Shown in pieces: positions 1 to 9,589 of a stretch of DNA of 64,000 bases (positions within the stretch are counted from its first letter, which is position 1; each line of letters opens with the position of its first letter). Source of the DNA: Euborellia annulipes (lineage: Eukaryota > Arthropoda > Insecta > Dermaptera > Anisolabididae). Location of the stretch: the NCBI GenBank assembly GCA_023213315.1, contig JAKCPI010003230.1:1-64000 (forward strand), written 5' to 3'. A program made the position numbers and the translations under genes. The notes below the pieces were generated by a model. The model had not been told where the DNA came from, made no database searches, and saw only the letters and a program-made list of their open reading frames with translations.

Positions 1-136
1 ACTTTCTCTTAGCCTATATATGAAATATATAGGAGAGAAAGTATTGCGATCATGTCAAAAATTCGATGTCGAGATTTTGATGGATATACATGTTTTGAGG
101 TCCCCTGAGTCCAAAAAAGTGGGTCCCGCAAATTGG

Positions 137-186
137 TCTGTGTGTGTGTTGTATGTGTGTGTGTGTGTGTGTGTGTGTCTGTATGT
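137..186. repeat. (TG)n microsatellite inside HTR-A
   Basis: An interrupted TG dinucleotide run lies at the fixed microsatellite position of HTR-A. Other copies carry TCTG or TG runs at the same place (for example 51460-51515 and 2470-2540). Confidence 0.9.
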
Positions 187-948
187 GTGGACAGATTTTT
201 AGCATGAAGGAATTGAGCTACCGGATTGAAATTTTATATTTAACTTAGGTACCTTCCCGCACGCTCAAAATAAGCTTTTGAACAAAATCGGCCAAAAAGT
301 ACTAGTACTTTACTGATGTACTTTTTCAGTTTTTTTCGATTTTCTCAAAATTCCCTCCAAGGATTTTTTTTAAAATTCAAAAATCAATTATTTTTTAGAT
401 GCTCTTTAAAATGTATATTCTCATTTTGCCGTTGAAATCTTCTGAAGACCACTTTACTCTTGTTCTTCATAGGAAAGATAGAAATGGTTGCCATGGTAAC
501 GGAATTTAAATCTTTTTCTTTTTATTAGATTAAAAATCAATTATTATTTAAATTCCCATTTATTTTTTTTATTTCTGTTTTAATTGTTTCAAAGAAAACA
601 TATATATATATCTCTCCCACTTGCAAACATTATCGTCTCTCTCTCTCTTTTTAAATTCCCTTTCCACCTTATCTTCGCATAGAAACAATGTTAATTTCCT
701 ATAGGGATTTGTATGTTAATTTCGATTCAAAAGGGGTCCCCTTTGGAACTTTTTACGCATTTAAAATTTTTTTTTCCAATTCTTATGAAATTTTGTATTT
801 ATTTACGATTCTATATTGTGTATAAAATGTCCAAATATGAGATTAAAATTTTGAAAAATAACCATAGTTTATTTGAAGCAGTCAACATTTAAAATGCAAG
901 TTTGAAACTAAGGTGCTATCGGGAACTAAATATATGTCGACACAAAAA

Positions 949-1034
949 ATCTGGTGTGACAAGCACAGTACACAACTTTCGCTTACCGAAGGGTAAGAGA
1001 AAGTTGTGTGCTGTGCGCCAGTCACACCAGATTT
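949..1034 (+). repeat. HTR-A terminal palindrome
   Basis: An imperfect palindrome of about 85 bp. The outer arms ATCTGGTGTGAC and GTCACACCAGAT are perfect, and inner arms around AAGTTGTGTGCTGTGC pair with GCACAGTACACAACTTT. The central part repeats the GGTAAGAGAAAGT word of the element head. A transcript would fold into a long hairpin. Confidence 0.85.
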
Positions 1035-1037
1035 TTT

Positions 1038-1600
1038 TTTTAAATTAAACAATGTACACAAATTGTGAAAGAAGCGTTACTTCAGGTTTACATGTAATAA
1101 AGCAGATTGTGGAGGCATAAATTTTACTTTACAATCAAATGCTCTGACTAATCATTTGGCATTTAATGATCTCCTCCGGCCTTTAATATTGAAAAAAGAA
1201 CATTCTTGAATTGCCGCCAAAATCAATTAAGTCCAACTATCAAATACACGAATAAAAGCCTTCTAAAAATGATTTTCTTTAAAATAAATGGCTCTTAAAA
1301 TGGCTTAGACTTAAATAACAAACCATTAACGCATGGACCATTCAATGGAGTTGCTCTCAGTTCACAACTAGTCAGCTTAACGGATGCTTTAACAAGAAAT
1401 TAAATGGGATACGAAAGAAATCATCTCTTCAAAATTAAACACAAAATAAAATTTATAATTCATTCTGATTTTATTCGTTCATATTTTTGTATTTTTGAAT
1501 TAATTAAATTGTCATCTTACAAAAAACACGACTAATTATTAAAAAAAAAAATATTCTAGGTATGGTCTAGGAATAGAATGATATAATGGTGATATTTTCT
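1038..1600. other. AT-rich DNA without recognised features
   Basis: No convincing reading frame, tRNA-like sequence or repeat family was recognised here. Confidence 0.5.
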
Positions 1601-1713
1601 TTACTTTCTCTTAACTAGAGGTAATATATAGAGAAAGTATTGTATTCATGTCAAAAATTCGATGTCGAGATTTTGTTGGATCTTCACGTTTTGAGGTCCC
1701 CTGAATCCAAAAA
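1601..1713 (+). repeat. HTR-A head fragment joined to an inverted copy
   Basis: The plus-strand head (hairpin plus the block ending at CCTGAATCCAAAAA) stops abruptly and runs straight into the tail palindrome of a minus-strand copy. The join falls in the shared A-run before TCTGG. The composite therefore has HTR-A heads at both outer ends, at 1603 and 2676. Confidence 0.8.
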
Positions 1714-2680
1714 TCTGGTGTGACTGTCGCACAGCACACAACTTTCTCTTACCTTCGGTAATCGAAAGTTGTGTTCTGTGCTTGTACACCAGATTTTTCG
1801 TGTCGACATATATTTAGTTTCCGCCGATATATTAAAATTCAAGATGTAAAATTTTTTTTTTTTTTTTTTTTAAAAAACATTCACACTTTTCTCATTCACA
1901 CTCACACTCACACACTCATTCACACAGTCTTTTCGGCAACTCAGGCCATATAAGACTTTAAACGATATCCGTTATTAAATAAATATACATATATGGGGTC
2001 CAGGCATTCTTATTTAAGCCATTGGTATCCAATTGGCTTAAATAAAATCATCGGACTGCCTGGGGTCCGAACCCGCGACGTTTGGTATATGAGGTTAGCA
2101 CGCTAACCTCTACGCCTGCCCCGAAGGGCGATGTAAAATTTATAAGTATGGGAAAATATTTATATTTTGTTACCATGCCAACCATTTCTCCTATCTTTTC
2201 TATGAAGCACAAAGAGTAAAGTGTGCTTCAAACAATTTTGAGGGCAAAACGAGAATATACATTTGAAAGAGCATCTAAAAAATAATTGATTTTTGAATTT
2301 TAATCAAAATCGTTAGAGCGAATTTTGAGAAAATTGAAAAAAACTGAAAAAAAGTACATCAGTAAAGTACTAGTAATCTTTGGCCGATTTTGATTAAAAG
2401 CTTATTTTCCGGTCCCGGGGGTGTTTAACTTAAATATAAAATTTCAGCCTCATAGCTCAATTCCTTCATGCTTAAAATTGAACACACACAGACACACACA
2501 CACAGACACACAGACACACAGACACACAGACAGACAGACCATGTCGCGAAAATCACTTTTTTGGATTCAGGGGACCTCAAAACGTAAAGATCCATCAAAA
2601 TCTCGACATCGAATTTTTGACATGAAACCAATACTTTCTCTCTATATATATATTATATACATAGGTAAGAGAAAGTAAAA
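1709..2680 (-). repeat. HTR-A copy, minus strand, interrupted by a SINE
   Basis: Full-length inverted copy. The terminal palindrome is at 1711-1797, the GGTTGCCATGGTAAC-type block (reverse) is near 2171, the AC microsatellite is at 2480-2540, and the head hairpin ends at 2676 in GGTAAGAGAAAGT. A tRNA-derived SINE (1854-2129) interrupts it, flanked by an 11-bp duplication. Confidence 0.85.
1854..2129 (-). mobile_element. tRNA-derived SINE nested in HTR-A
   Basis: Read on the minus strand from 2129, it has a tRNA-like head with box A (GTAGAGGTTAGCG) and box B (GGGTTCGGACCCC). Then come a body with AGTCCGATGATTTTATTTAAG, a short inverted pair ATTGG/CCAAT, the TTGCCGAAAAGACTGTGTG block, (TGAG/TGTG)n, and an A/T tail. 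It is flanked by the target duplication GATGTAAAATT at 1843-1853 and 2130-2140. Length is about 276 bp. It presumably relies on a LINE for movement and on Pol III for transcription. Confidence 0.85.
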
Positions 2681-3255
2681 AGTGGTTATCGCGACATGGT
2701 CTGTCTGTCTGTCTGGGTTCTATTTAAAGCATGAAAGAATTGAGCTAGGAGGTTGAAATTTTATATTTAAGTTAGGCACCCCCCTAGGGCGTGAAAATAA
2801 GCTTTTAACCAAAATCGACCTAACAGTACTAGTACTTTACTGATGCACTTTTTCAGTTTTTTTTTTATTTTCTCAAAATTTGCTCCAACAATTTTTTTTT
2901 TAATTCAAAAATCAATTATTTTTTAGATGCTCTTTAAAATGTATATTCTCATTTTGTCATTGAACTCTTCTGAAGACCACTTTACTCCATAGAAAAGATA
3001 AGAGATTAGTTTCGCCGGAGTGGGTTCCTTCAATCCAAGGAGAAAATTTATTTATTTGATTTGACTAAAATATTTGAAATAAATAGGGATGGGGTCTAAA
3101 TGGTTAGATCGAGAAGGAAAAAAAAAAAAAAAAAGATAAGAGAAATGGTTGCCATGGTAACAAAATATAAATATTTTGCCATACTTATAAATTTTACATC
3201 TTGAATTCTAAAGTATCGGTGGAAACTAAATATAAGTTGACACCAGATTTTTTTT
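2681..3255 (+). repeat. HTR-A copy lacking its head, with nested insertion
   Basis: Starts within the AAAGTGGTTATCGCGACATGGTC block, directly after the head of the preceding minus copy. It runs through the TACTAGTACTTTACTGATG block and ends in a shortened CACCAGATTTTT without a full palindrome. A 125-bp poly(A) insertion sits at 3006-3130. Confidence 0.8.
3006..3130 (+). mobile_element. Short poly(A) retro-insertion with 13-bp duplication
   Basis: A unique segment starting TTAGTTTCGCCGGAGTGGG and ending in an A-run is flanked by AAAAGATAAGAGA at 2993-3005 and 3131-3143. The poly(A) end and the duplication indicate LINE-mediated insertion of a short RNA. It could be a 5'-truncated LINE 3' end, a small SINE or a processed transcript. 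The source is not recognised. Confidence 0.7.
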
Positions 3256-3399
3256 GTAATTAGGGTTTCACATCTAAATATTATATATATATGTATATCA
3301 GAGACAATAGAAGTAATTTATTTCCAAAATTTCCATTATTTGTGAGAAAAATGATAATTTTTTTTTTGATTTTCCTTGTCTTTCAAATATTAAAAATTA

Positions 3400-3573
3400 T
3401 TTAAGCATTTGGATACCAGATGGCTTAAATAGAAATACCTGAACCCCAAAATATATATATTAATTACAACGGTTATCGTCTAAAGTCTTAAATGGCCTGA
3501 GTCGCCGAAAAGACTGTGTTAAGTGTGTGTGAGTGTGAATGAGAAAAAAAGTGTGAAGTTTTAAAAAAAAAAA
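3400..3573 (+). mobile_element. 5'-truncated tRNA-derived SINE
   Basis: Contains the SINE body and tail: the GCATTTGGATACCAGATGGC inverted pair, CGGTTATCGTCTAAAGTC, GGCCTGAGTCGCCGAAAAG, a TGAG-rich part and a poly(A)-rich end. The tRNA head (boxes A and B) is absent, as expected of incomplete reverse transcription. Confidence 0.8.
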
Positions 3574-3659
3574 TATTAAAAAAATATCATTTTTAGGGCG
3601 GATTTTGGTTCGTTTTTTTTTTTAACAATAAAAATTTAGAATTTATTTGAGGAAAAACC

Positions 3660-3729
3660 ATTTCTAATCCCAATTGGTTAAAGGGATTTCTAATCCCAAT
3701 TGGTTAAAGGAATTTCTAATCCCAATTGA
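3660..3729. repeat. 26-bp tandem repeat, 2.7 copies
   Basis: The unit TTTCTAATCCCAATTGGTTA plus AAGG(G/A)A is repeated at 26-bp spacing, with the last copy incomplete. Confidence 0.9.
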
Positions 3730-4080
3730 AATGAAAGTAGCTAAGAGAGGTGAATGGATGATTAATATTCTACTCTAAATTTAAACCTCCCCCTCAACAA
3801 AGAAAATACTTCAAACTCTAGCTGAGTATAGGTGGTGGGTGAATGAATGACAGACAGTGAAGGAGGAAAGTTTGCCAAAAGCCACACCTCATTTCCTTCT
3901 CAACATTAGCCAAAAACAGCTAAGATAACACAAAATATTTTAAATATTCTTTCAAATTTAATTACTCATCATTACAAAATTTATTTTCTTGATCAAATAT
4001 TTTTCTCGTCATCTCTTAGGTCAAAGTATATGTCTTATTATTTAAATATAATTCATACATTCTTTTGATATTATATTAAT
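3730..4080. other. AT-rich DNA without recognised features
   Basis: Nothing recognisable. It lies between the short tandem repeat and a small transposon-like insertion. Confidence 0.4.
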
Positions 4081-4088
4081 ATATGAGC

Positions 4089-4278
4089 CAGGGGGGTATT
4101 TTTGGGGGGGGGGCGGGGGCCCCCCCCCCCCCCCTCCCCCACCCCAAAACAAATATAGAATAAAAAACATCAACACCAAAAAAATTTCCCAGGACGGCAA
4201 CGTTTGTCCAAAAAAAAAAAAAGGAAAAAAAAAAAAAAAAAAAAAAATTAAAAAAAAAAAAAGGGGCCCCCCAAACCC
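4089..4278. mobile_element. G/C-homopolymer element with perfect 8-bp duplication
   Basis: A 190-bp insert starts CAGGGGGG and ends CCCCCCAAACCC. The 8-bp duplication ATATGAGC is perfect (4081-4088 and 4279-4286). The CAGGG terminus and 8-bp duplication point to a hAT-type non-autonomous element. Much of the inside is long G, C and A runs, so the base calls may be unreliable. Confidence 0.6.
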
Positions 4279-4375
4279 ATATGAGCAGTAACTTTCTTGG
4301 ATTTTTATTAGGGGATGATTTTACATTCTCTTTTTTATTTAAAAAATCACTAATTTATTCTGTTTTGTTAATTTT

Positions 4376-4520
4376 TTTTCTCACTCACACTCACACTCAC
4401 ATTCACACTGTCTTTTCGGCAACTCAGGCCATATAAGACTTTGATGATAACAGTTATTAATTCATATATATATTGGGGGTCCAGGCATTCTTATTTAAGC
4501 CAATTGGTAACCAAATGGCC
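4376..4520 (-). mobile_element. 5'-truncated tRNA-derived SINE
   Basis: The minus-strand 3' half of the SINE: CACTCACAC-rich part, GTCTTTTCGGCAACTCAGGC, GATAACAGTTATTAAT, GGGGTCCAGGCATTC and the CCAATTGG pair. The tRNA head is missing. Confidence 0.8.
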
Positions 4521-6110
4521 TGTATTATTAATTAGTTTTATAACATGTTTTTATTTTACTTCTATGCTCGTACCGCCAAAGAAATTTAAAAACTCGATTA
4601 TAAAAAGAAAATTTTCCATTTAATAATTAATTTGGGGTATTAATAAAATTTTGAAAATACAATTTTATACATCTCGCTGATAAAAGTCTTCTTAATAAAG
4701 CCTCGAGACTGCTGCTCATCTGTCATCCAGTATGACACTTGTCTTATCAGATTGTGGGAAATTCAGCACTTATTATACATAAGATCAATAATAAGTATAA
4801 TAAATGGATAAGACAGTTTGATTAAGACCTATGGGCTGGCATTATTCATTGTGATGGAATTAATAAGGGAGATTTGAATTAACTAACACTCCATATGCAT
4901 GACTTTGCTACTACCCTCAAAGATTGAGGGAATAACAAAAAAGAAAAAAAAATTATTAAAAATAAATCTGATCAAACAGGAAAGTAGTGAATTCTGGAAT
5001 AATTGAAAGAATTTTATTATTTTTTAGATTGTTATAATATCAAAGTATAATAGAATTATAAAAAATTACCTTACCACAGAGATAAAAGTCTCGCTTCTTC
5101 ATATCTGACCCTGATTCAAATTATTTAATTAAAGAGGATATATATAAAAAAAATCATCTAAATTCATTTTATATTAAACTATTTTACGGATAATCAGAAA
5201 TATCTAATGTATATATGATTGCATATCTTCAGGCGTAATAAAGAAATCAGAGAAATTTTCAACTCTCGAGTATTTTTCAAATAAATCCCATTTAAAATAT
5301 TTGTATTATATATCCTGGAAAACTGGACAAGTTTATTTTTGATCCAAAATTTAATTGATAATTTATGACTAAGAAGCTTTTCTCAAAGGAGTTTTCATAA
5401 ATTATAAGTCATTTTATATAATGATATAAATAATAATCAAATTTAGAATGCTTTTTTTTTTTCTGAGACAAACACTCCATTTTTGGGTTGTCCGTTTGAG
5501 ATGCTGGAAGATGATTTAAGATTATATAATATTATTAGATCGTTTTATTTCTTTATTCTGACTATGATTAATTTAAACTGGTTTTTAAAGATTGACACTC
5601 CATCTAATCAACGATTTTTTTTTTGGTTCGTTTTTTTTTTTATTTTCGCTATGGCCAAGATCCAAATCGTTTTAACCGAGCATACAAATTAAACCTTGTC
5701 ATTTTCTAGGCCGTTTTGTAAACGCGTGCAACCATAAAGGATTTATATCGGCTGATCAGCCAACAGACAACAGATATTAAAGTGAGAATGTCAAGCCTAC
5801 TTATTTGATTATAAAATATCTCTTAAATCATTCGAATTAAAAAAGAAATCCCATTACACTAAAAAATGGAATAAGGAATAAAAAAAAGCAACTGAATATT
5901 AAACAAAGTATCTAGTAATTAATAAAAGCGACATTTGTTTTCTTTTCTTTTCTCTAAATATTTTACGAATACACTTGTTCTTCTTGACAATTTTATTCTT
6001 TACAAAATTTTTCATTTAGGGGAAAACAGGAGAAAAAAAATTACTAAATTATTATTTTGCTGTAATCAAAACCCTTTTACTTAGTCAAACTTATAGGTAT
6101 ATGTAATATA
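4521..6110. other. AT-rich DNA without recognised features
   Basis: Only short chance reading frames and homopolymer runs (for example the T-run near 5450). No repeat family or exon signal was recognised. Confidence 0.4.
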
Positions 6111-6364
6111 TGGTCCCTGTTACGCATTAGTGTGTCAAGCGCCAGCTACCGAGTTTTGATAAAATTAACATTAAAGTTTTTTGTTTTCATTGGATTATAT
6201 ATTATAATTTTTTTTATCAATTGTGCAAGTAACATTAAATATAAATTTTTTTAGGACATATTTCATAAAAAATACTATTAATTATAGCATTTGAAACAAT
6301 ATTCCGTGCTTAACTCAATTTTTAATTTTTTGTCGCTTGACACACTAATGCATAACAAGTTCCA
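6111..6364. mobile_element. Tc1/mariner-like MITE (TA-flanked)
   Basis: Terminal inverted repeats of about 30 bp: TGGTCCCTGTTACGCATTAG at the left, and a right end whose complement reads TGGAACTTGTTATGCATTAG. Both continue into TGTGTCAAGCG. The ends abut TA dinucleotides, fitting a TA target duplication. The 254-bp interior is AT-rich and non-coding. Confidence 0.65.
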
Positions 6365-6366
6365 TA

Positions 6367-6612
6367 TAGATATAGGAAGAGAAAATAATACGATCGTATT
6401 ATAAAACTTTTGACGGAAATACACGTCCCTGATTCTAAAAAAGTAGCACCCGCTTTCTGTCTGTATACATACTAAAGAACAAAAAGAAGAGTTACTTGGT
6501 TGGAATTTGATAGTTTTGCCCCCTGGCACTGCACTTAAGTTTTGAATAAAATAGATCAAATAGTACTTTACTAATAGGCCTATATAAGATATATTTTTTT
6601 TGATTTTCAAAA
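6367..6612 (+). repeat. Diverged HTR-A-like fragment
   Basis: Shares the order of HTR-A blocks in diverged form: a GAGAAA head piece, ACACGTCCCTGATTC, AAAAAGTAGCACCCGC, TTGGAATTTGATAG and TAGTACTTTACTAATAG. It begins right after the TA-flanked MITE. Confidence 0.5.
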
Positions 6613-6710
6613 AATAGGCTCCCACTTATTTAAAATTGATAAATTAATTATTTAATCTTTTCCACAAAATTGTTTGATGCCCATTTTCTAATAATTTTAA
6701 TTTAATTATA

Positions 6711-6783
6711 TGCCCCGCGGGCTTAGTGTAGAGGTTAGCGTTCTGGCTTTGTATACCAAGGAAAAAAGTGAGTGTTAAAAAAA
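6711..6783 (+). mobile_element. 73-bp internally deleted SINE with 12-bp duplication
   Basis: The tRNA head with box A (AGTGTAGAGGTTAGCG) is fused directly to the 3' tail (GTGAGTGTTAAAA). Box B and the whole body are missing. Flanking duplications AATTTAATTATA at 6699-6710 and 6784-6795 show that the short form itself was inserted, not deleted later. Confidence 0.75.
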
Positions 6784-6795
6784 AATTTAATTATA

Positions 6796-7250
6796 CTTTT
6801 TTGGCCTCTGAGGTTATTTAGTTTACAATGTGACATATATTTAAAATAAGTGTTTGGTTTTTGGCGGATGTTCTACAGTCTTATTTCTCAAGGGCCACCT
6901 ATCCGTTGGATACAAATTTTACCTCTTTAGTTCAAATCTGGAGGAGGCGATTAGCCAAGGGATTAAAGTAGCTTATTTGAACTCGAGTTTAAATCCACCT
7001 TATGGAAAAAAATTATCCAACCTTATTTGATGCCTCTGCCTGAGGAAGGAAATGGGAACCCGCCTCAGTATCACTCCCATGAAAGTTACTTCTATATATC
7101 ATTCAACGGCATGTGTTTAGTTAAATGGTTAATTGTACAATCATCAAGATCATTGTTAAGTCTTTCAACGAATACATTGTTAATGTTTGTTGAGATTGTC
7201 TAATAATGTCAACCGACTATCTTGTCACTACCATCTGTAATTTTTGACAC
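6796..7250. other. AT-rich DNA without recognised features
   Basis: No supported feature. Confidence 0.4.
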
Positions 7251-7255
7251 TTATA

Positions 7256-7298
7256 CTGTCCCGAGGAAGAGCGCGACGGGCGCTCGAAACGTCGACAG
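7256..7298 (+). ncRNA. Hammerhead-like ribozyme motif (solo, mutated core)
   Basis: The outer stem CTGTC pairs with GACAG. The core CCGAGGA stands where a hammerhead has CUGANGA. A 6-bp stem GAGCGC/GCGCTC (7269-7274, 7280-7285) has a 5-nt loop, followed by GAAA and CGTC. The layout is that of a type I hammerhead with almost no stem III, as known from Penelope-like elements. The U-to-C core change and the extra base before stem II make activity doubtful. Confidence 0.45.
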
Positions 7299-7604
7299 AA
7301 TAAATTTGTTTTTTATTTTCCTTGGCTGACTCCTTTCAACGCAACTATTGTTAAAATAATTAAATATACTATTCATCTTCAAAGATATTGGACAAATGCC
7401 ATCTTTTATTTCATTTTAATGGATAATTAGAAGAGGCATATAAAATTCAAAAATAGTGTTAAAATAATATGAAATTTGTTGATTTTAATTTTGTTCTATC
7501 TTCCCTGATTATCGCGAGACCAATTTCTTTTGAGACGGTATGTATTTATATGAATTGAAAGAAAAAAAACTTTTTTGAAATTAATATTAATTAATTCATT
7601 GGGA

Positions 7605-7665
7605 ATTTAATCTCGAACTCTCCCTTCAGTCATGAAATGAGAGATCTAAGTTCGATTCCCCCCTT
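7605..7665 (+). other. tRNA-like 3' half
   Basis: A near-perfect box B (AGTTCGATTCCC, 7649-7660) lies downstream of a possible anticodon stem (CTCTC / GAGAG). No good acceptor stem or box A is seen. It is probably a SINE remnant rather than a working tRNA gene. Confidence 0.35.
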
Positions 7666-8235
7666 GTATTATTTTTTCAAAAATATAAATATGTGAGTTA
7701 TCAGATCATTGAATTTTGTCCTAATTTATTTTGAATAACATAAAAAAAAAAAAACAGAAATTATATCTTAATTTGTTCGATATCGATTCTCAAGAGAGTT
7801 GTTTGTTAAATTGTTATAGTTTAACAAAAAAAAAAGTTCTTATCGAGCTAAATTTGATTGGGTCTAAACCCTCACTTATATTTAGACGTAAAGTTTTAAT
7901 GAATCGTCCATTTTTTTTTCTCTTCTTCGATAGTTTTCTATATGTTTCGAGAGTGTCTTGCTAATGAGCAGGTCAAATAGAGCATCTCGGTTTTCTCATT
8001 AACGAGAAGCTGATAACAGAGACTAGACGACGTTAACATTCATTATGAATATTGCCTCTTTGCTTTTTTTCGCCTTTATTTGATCTCTCTTGCGTTAGGT
8101 GGTTTAATTTCTGATTTATTCAATATTACAATTCAGGAGATTTTAACAAAAAACCACTCTGCATAAATAGCTTATTGGTTGTTTTAAATAAAAGGTCATT
8201 TATTTACAATCCTCTAGCTAAAGTTCGGGAAAAAA
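7666..8235. other. AT-rich DNA without recognised features
   Basis: Contains a 77-residue open frame (7731-7964) that is lysine/phenylalanine-rich and looks like chance. Nothing else is supported. Confidence 0.4.
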
Positions 8236-8798
8236 AAAAAGTCTTGTTTTCGGCCTGATTTATTTTATTTTCCCTTGTCGACGTTTCGAGGACTAAACGT
8301 TACTCATCTTAAGAACAAAGGGGTTAAAAATTCTTAGTACTGCCTTCTCCAAATGTTAGATAAATAAGAATTTTAGTATATTTTGGAATATACCATCTAT
8401 TGCAATAATATTGAGACTAAAGCCTTGTAGTTAGGCAGCCCAAAAGGCACACGCTCACTAAACTTTTTTCTTATTAAAATTGAGATAATTTTTATTTTGA
8501 TATATCTTGAAATTTATATTAAAAATTCTTTAATTAAAAGGAGTCGTTTGACCTATTGTCTGTTTTGAAAAAGTTATTTCTCACACAGACAAGCTGCCAT
8601 TTTGGTTGCCTAACTACCGGGCTTTAGTCTCAATACTATTGTAAAAGATGGTATATTAATAACATTCTTACTTATCTAACAACTGAAGAAGGCAGTACTA
8701 ATAATTTTTTAACACCTTTGTCTTGAAGATGTTTGACGTTTAGTCCCCGAAACGTAGACAAGACAAAAATAATTCGGGTCGAAAACAAGTCTTTCTTT
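8236..8798. mobile_element. Foldback element 1 with paired hammerhead-like motifs
   Basis: Inverted arms of about 210 bp (8236-8448 and 8596-8798) share the blocks GTCTTGTTTTCG, GACTAAACGT, AGTACTGCCTTCT and TTGAGACTAAAGCC. Each arm carries a hammerhead-like motif read outward: minus strand at 8276-8318, plus strand at 8713-8764. The central spacer is about 147 bp. No reading frame is present. The arms are clearly diverged, so this is an old element. Confidence 0.75.
8716..8762 (+). ncRNA. Hammerhead-like motif in right arm of foldback 1
   Basis: The stem I strands CTTTGTC and GACAAG pair. The core TTGAAGA is one change from CUGANGA. A GAC/GTC-based helix follows, then GAAA and CGTA. The intact outer stem with a weakened core suggests a relic. 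Confidence 0.4.
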
Positions 8799-8909
8799 TT
8801 ATTTCATCTTCTAAAAAAAATTTATTCTGATTGTAGATTACAATATTTCGTAAAATATAGGTCTATATACTAAAATTCTACTTAATCTTATCACTGATAA
8901 TTTTTTTTC

Positions 8910-8950
8910 CTGAAGATGGGTGACGTTTAGTCCCCGAAACGTTGATAAAG
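8910..8950 (+). ncRNA. Hammerhead-like motif (solo)
   Basis: CTGAAGA (8910-8916) matches the hammerhead CUGANGA core. Stem II is GGG-T-GAC / GTCCCC with loop GTTTA. GAAA (8936-8939) and CGTT follow. Stem I is poorly formed, and one extra base lies between the core and stem II. Confidence 0.4.
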
Positions 8951-9480
8951 TCAGATTACAATAATAATGTTATTTCAAATTTCATATTTATCAAATGATT
9001 CACCTTTTTTTAGAGGGAGATGGGTGGAATTTTTGTTTCTACTTAAAATACCAGTACATTTTAATAATTTCTATAAACACTGACTGGAAAAATTAAATAA
9101 AAAAAAAAATTGTAAGTTCGGTCCTAACTTCCAGCAATCAGACAATTTTTCATGGGACAATTTTTTAGAGGTTATTTGATCTTACTAAATGCTGACATAA
9201 TCAATTTATTTCTTCTTCCTTGTTAGCTAAAGTAAGCAATTACCTTCCCTCTAATCTGCTTACCTAATACTACTATTTAAAGTAGTTATTAAATTTTTCT
9301 TTAAATAATATTAATAATGAACCAATTCATTTAGTAATTATTAATTTGTCATTTATGTTACCTATCTTCTAGTAAATAATTTTTTTTTTTTTTTTACAAA
9401 TATCTTTAAAAAATACTTTTAAGATTATTATAACCGAGGGCAAAAGAATGTTTTTCTAGCTATTCTAAGGGCCACTTACG
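8951..9480. other. AT-rich DNA without recognised features
   Basis: Nothing recognised before the GC-rich island. Confidence 0.4.
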
Positions 9481-9589
9481 TAAAAATAAGTATTTTTAGC
9501 GCTAGTGGCTTGGAGTCCTGATAAAATCCGAACTTTCCCCACCCCCATATCCATCACCCCTTTTTTTTGATAGAGTGTATTGTGGATGT

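Larger units (their letters stand above)
1..1037 (+). repeat. HTR-A copy 1 (long form, with end hairpin)
   Basis: HTR-A is my label for the main dispersed repeat. Its head is a small hairpin (ACTTTCTCTTACC, a TA-rich loop, then GAGAAAGT). Next come a conserved block around ATTCGATGTCGAGATTTTG, a (TG)n/(TCTG)n microsatellite, the block AAAGTACTAGTACTTTACTG, the block GGTTGCCATGGTAAC, and a large terminal palindrome opening AATCTGGTGTGAC and closing GTCACACCAGATT. This copy has all parts, plus about 370 bp of extra AT-rich sequence (about 510-880), part of which recurs in the copy at 11990. No coding capacity is visible. The function and class are unknown. Confidence 0.85.

Noticed and set aside
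2421..2678. Threonine/histidine-rich frames across HTR-A microsatellites, here and in other copies
   Set aside because: They arise from AC/TG and ACAG microsatellites inside a repeat found on both strands in many copies.
1601..2680. HTR-A as a Helitron (hairpin near the 3' end)
   Set aside because: The terminal palindrome is much longer than a Helitron hairpin, and no CTRR end or 5' TC was found.
7605..7665. Functional tRNA gene
   Set aside because: Box B is good, but there is no acceptor stem or credible box A.
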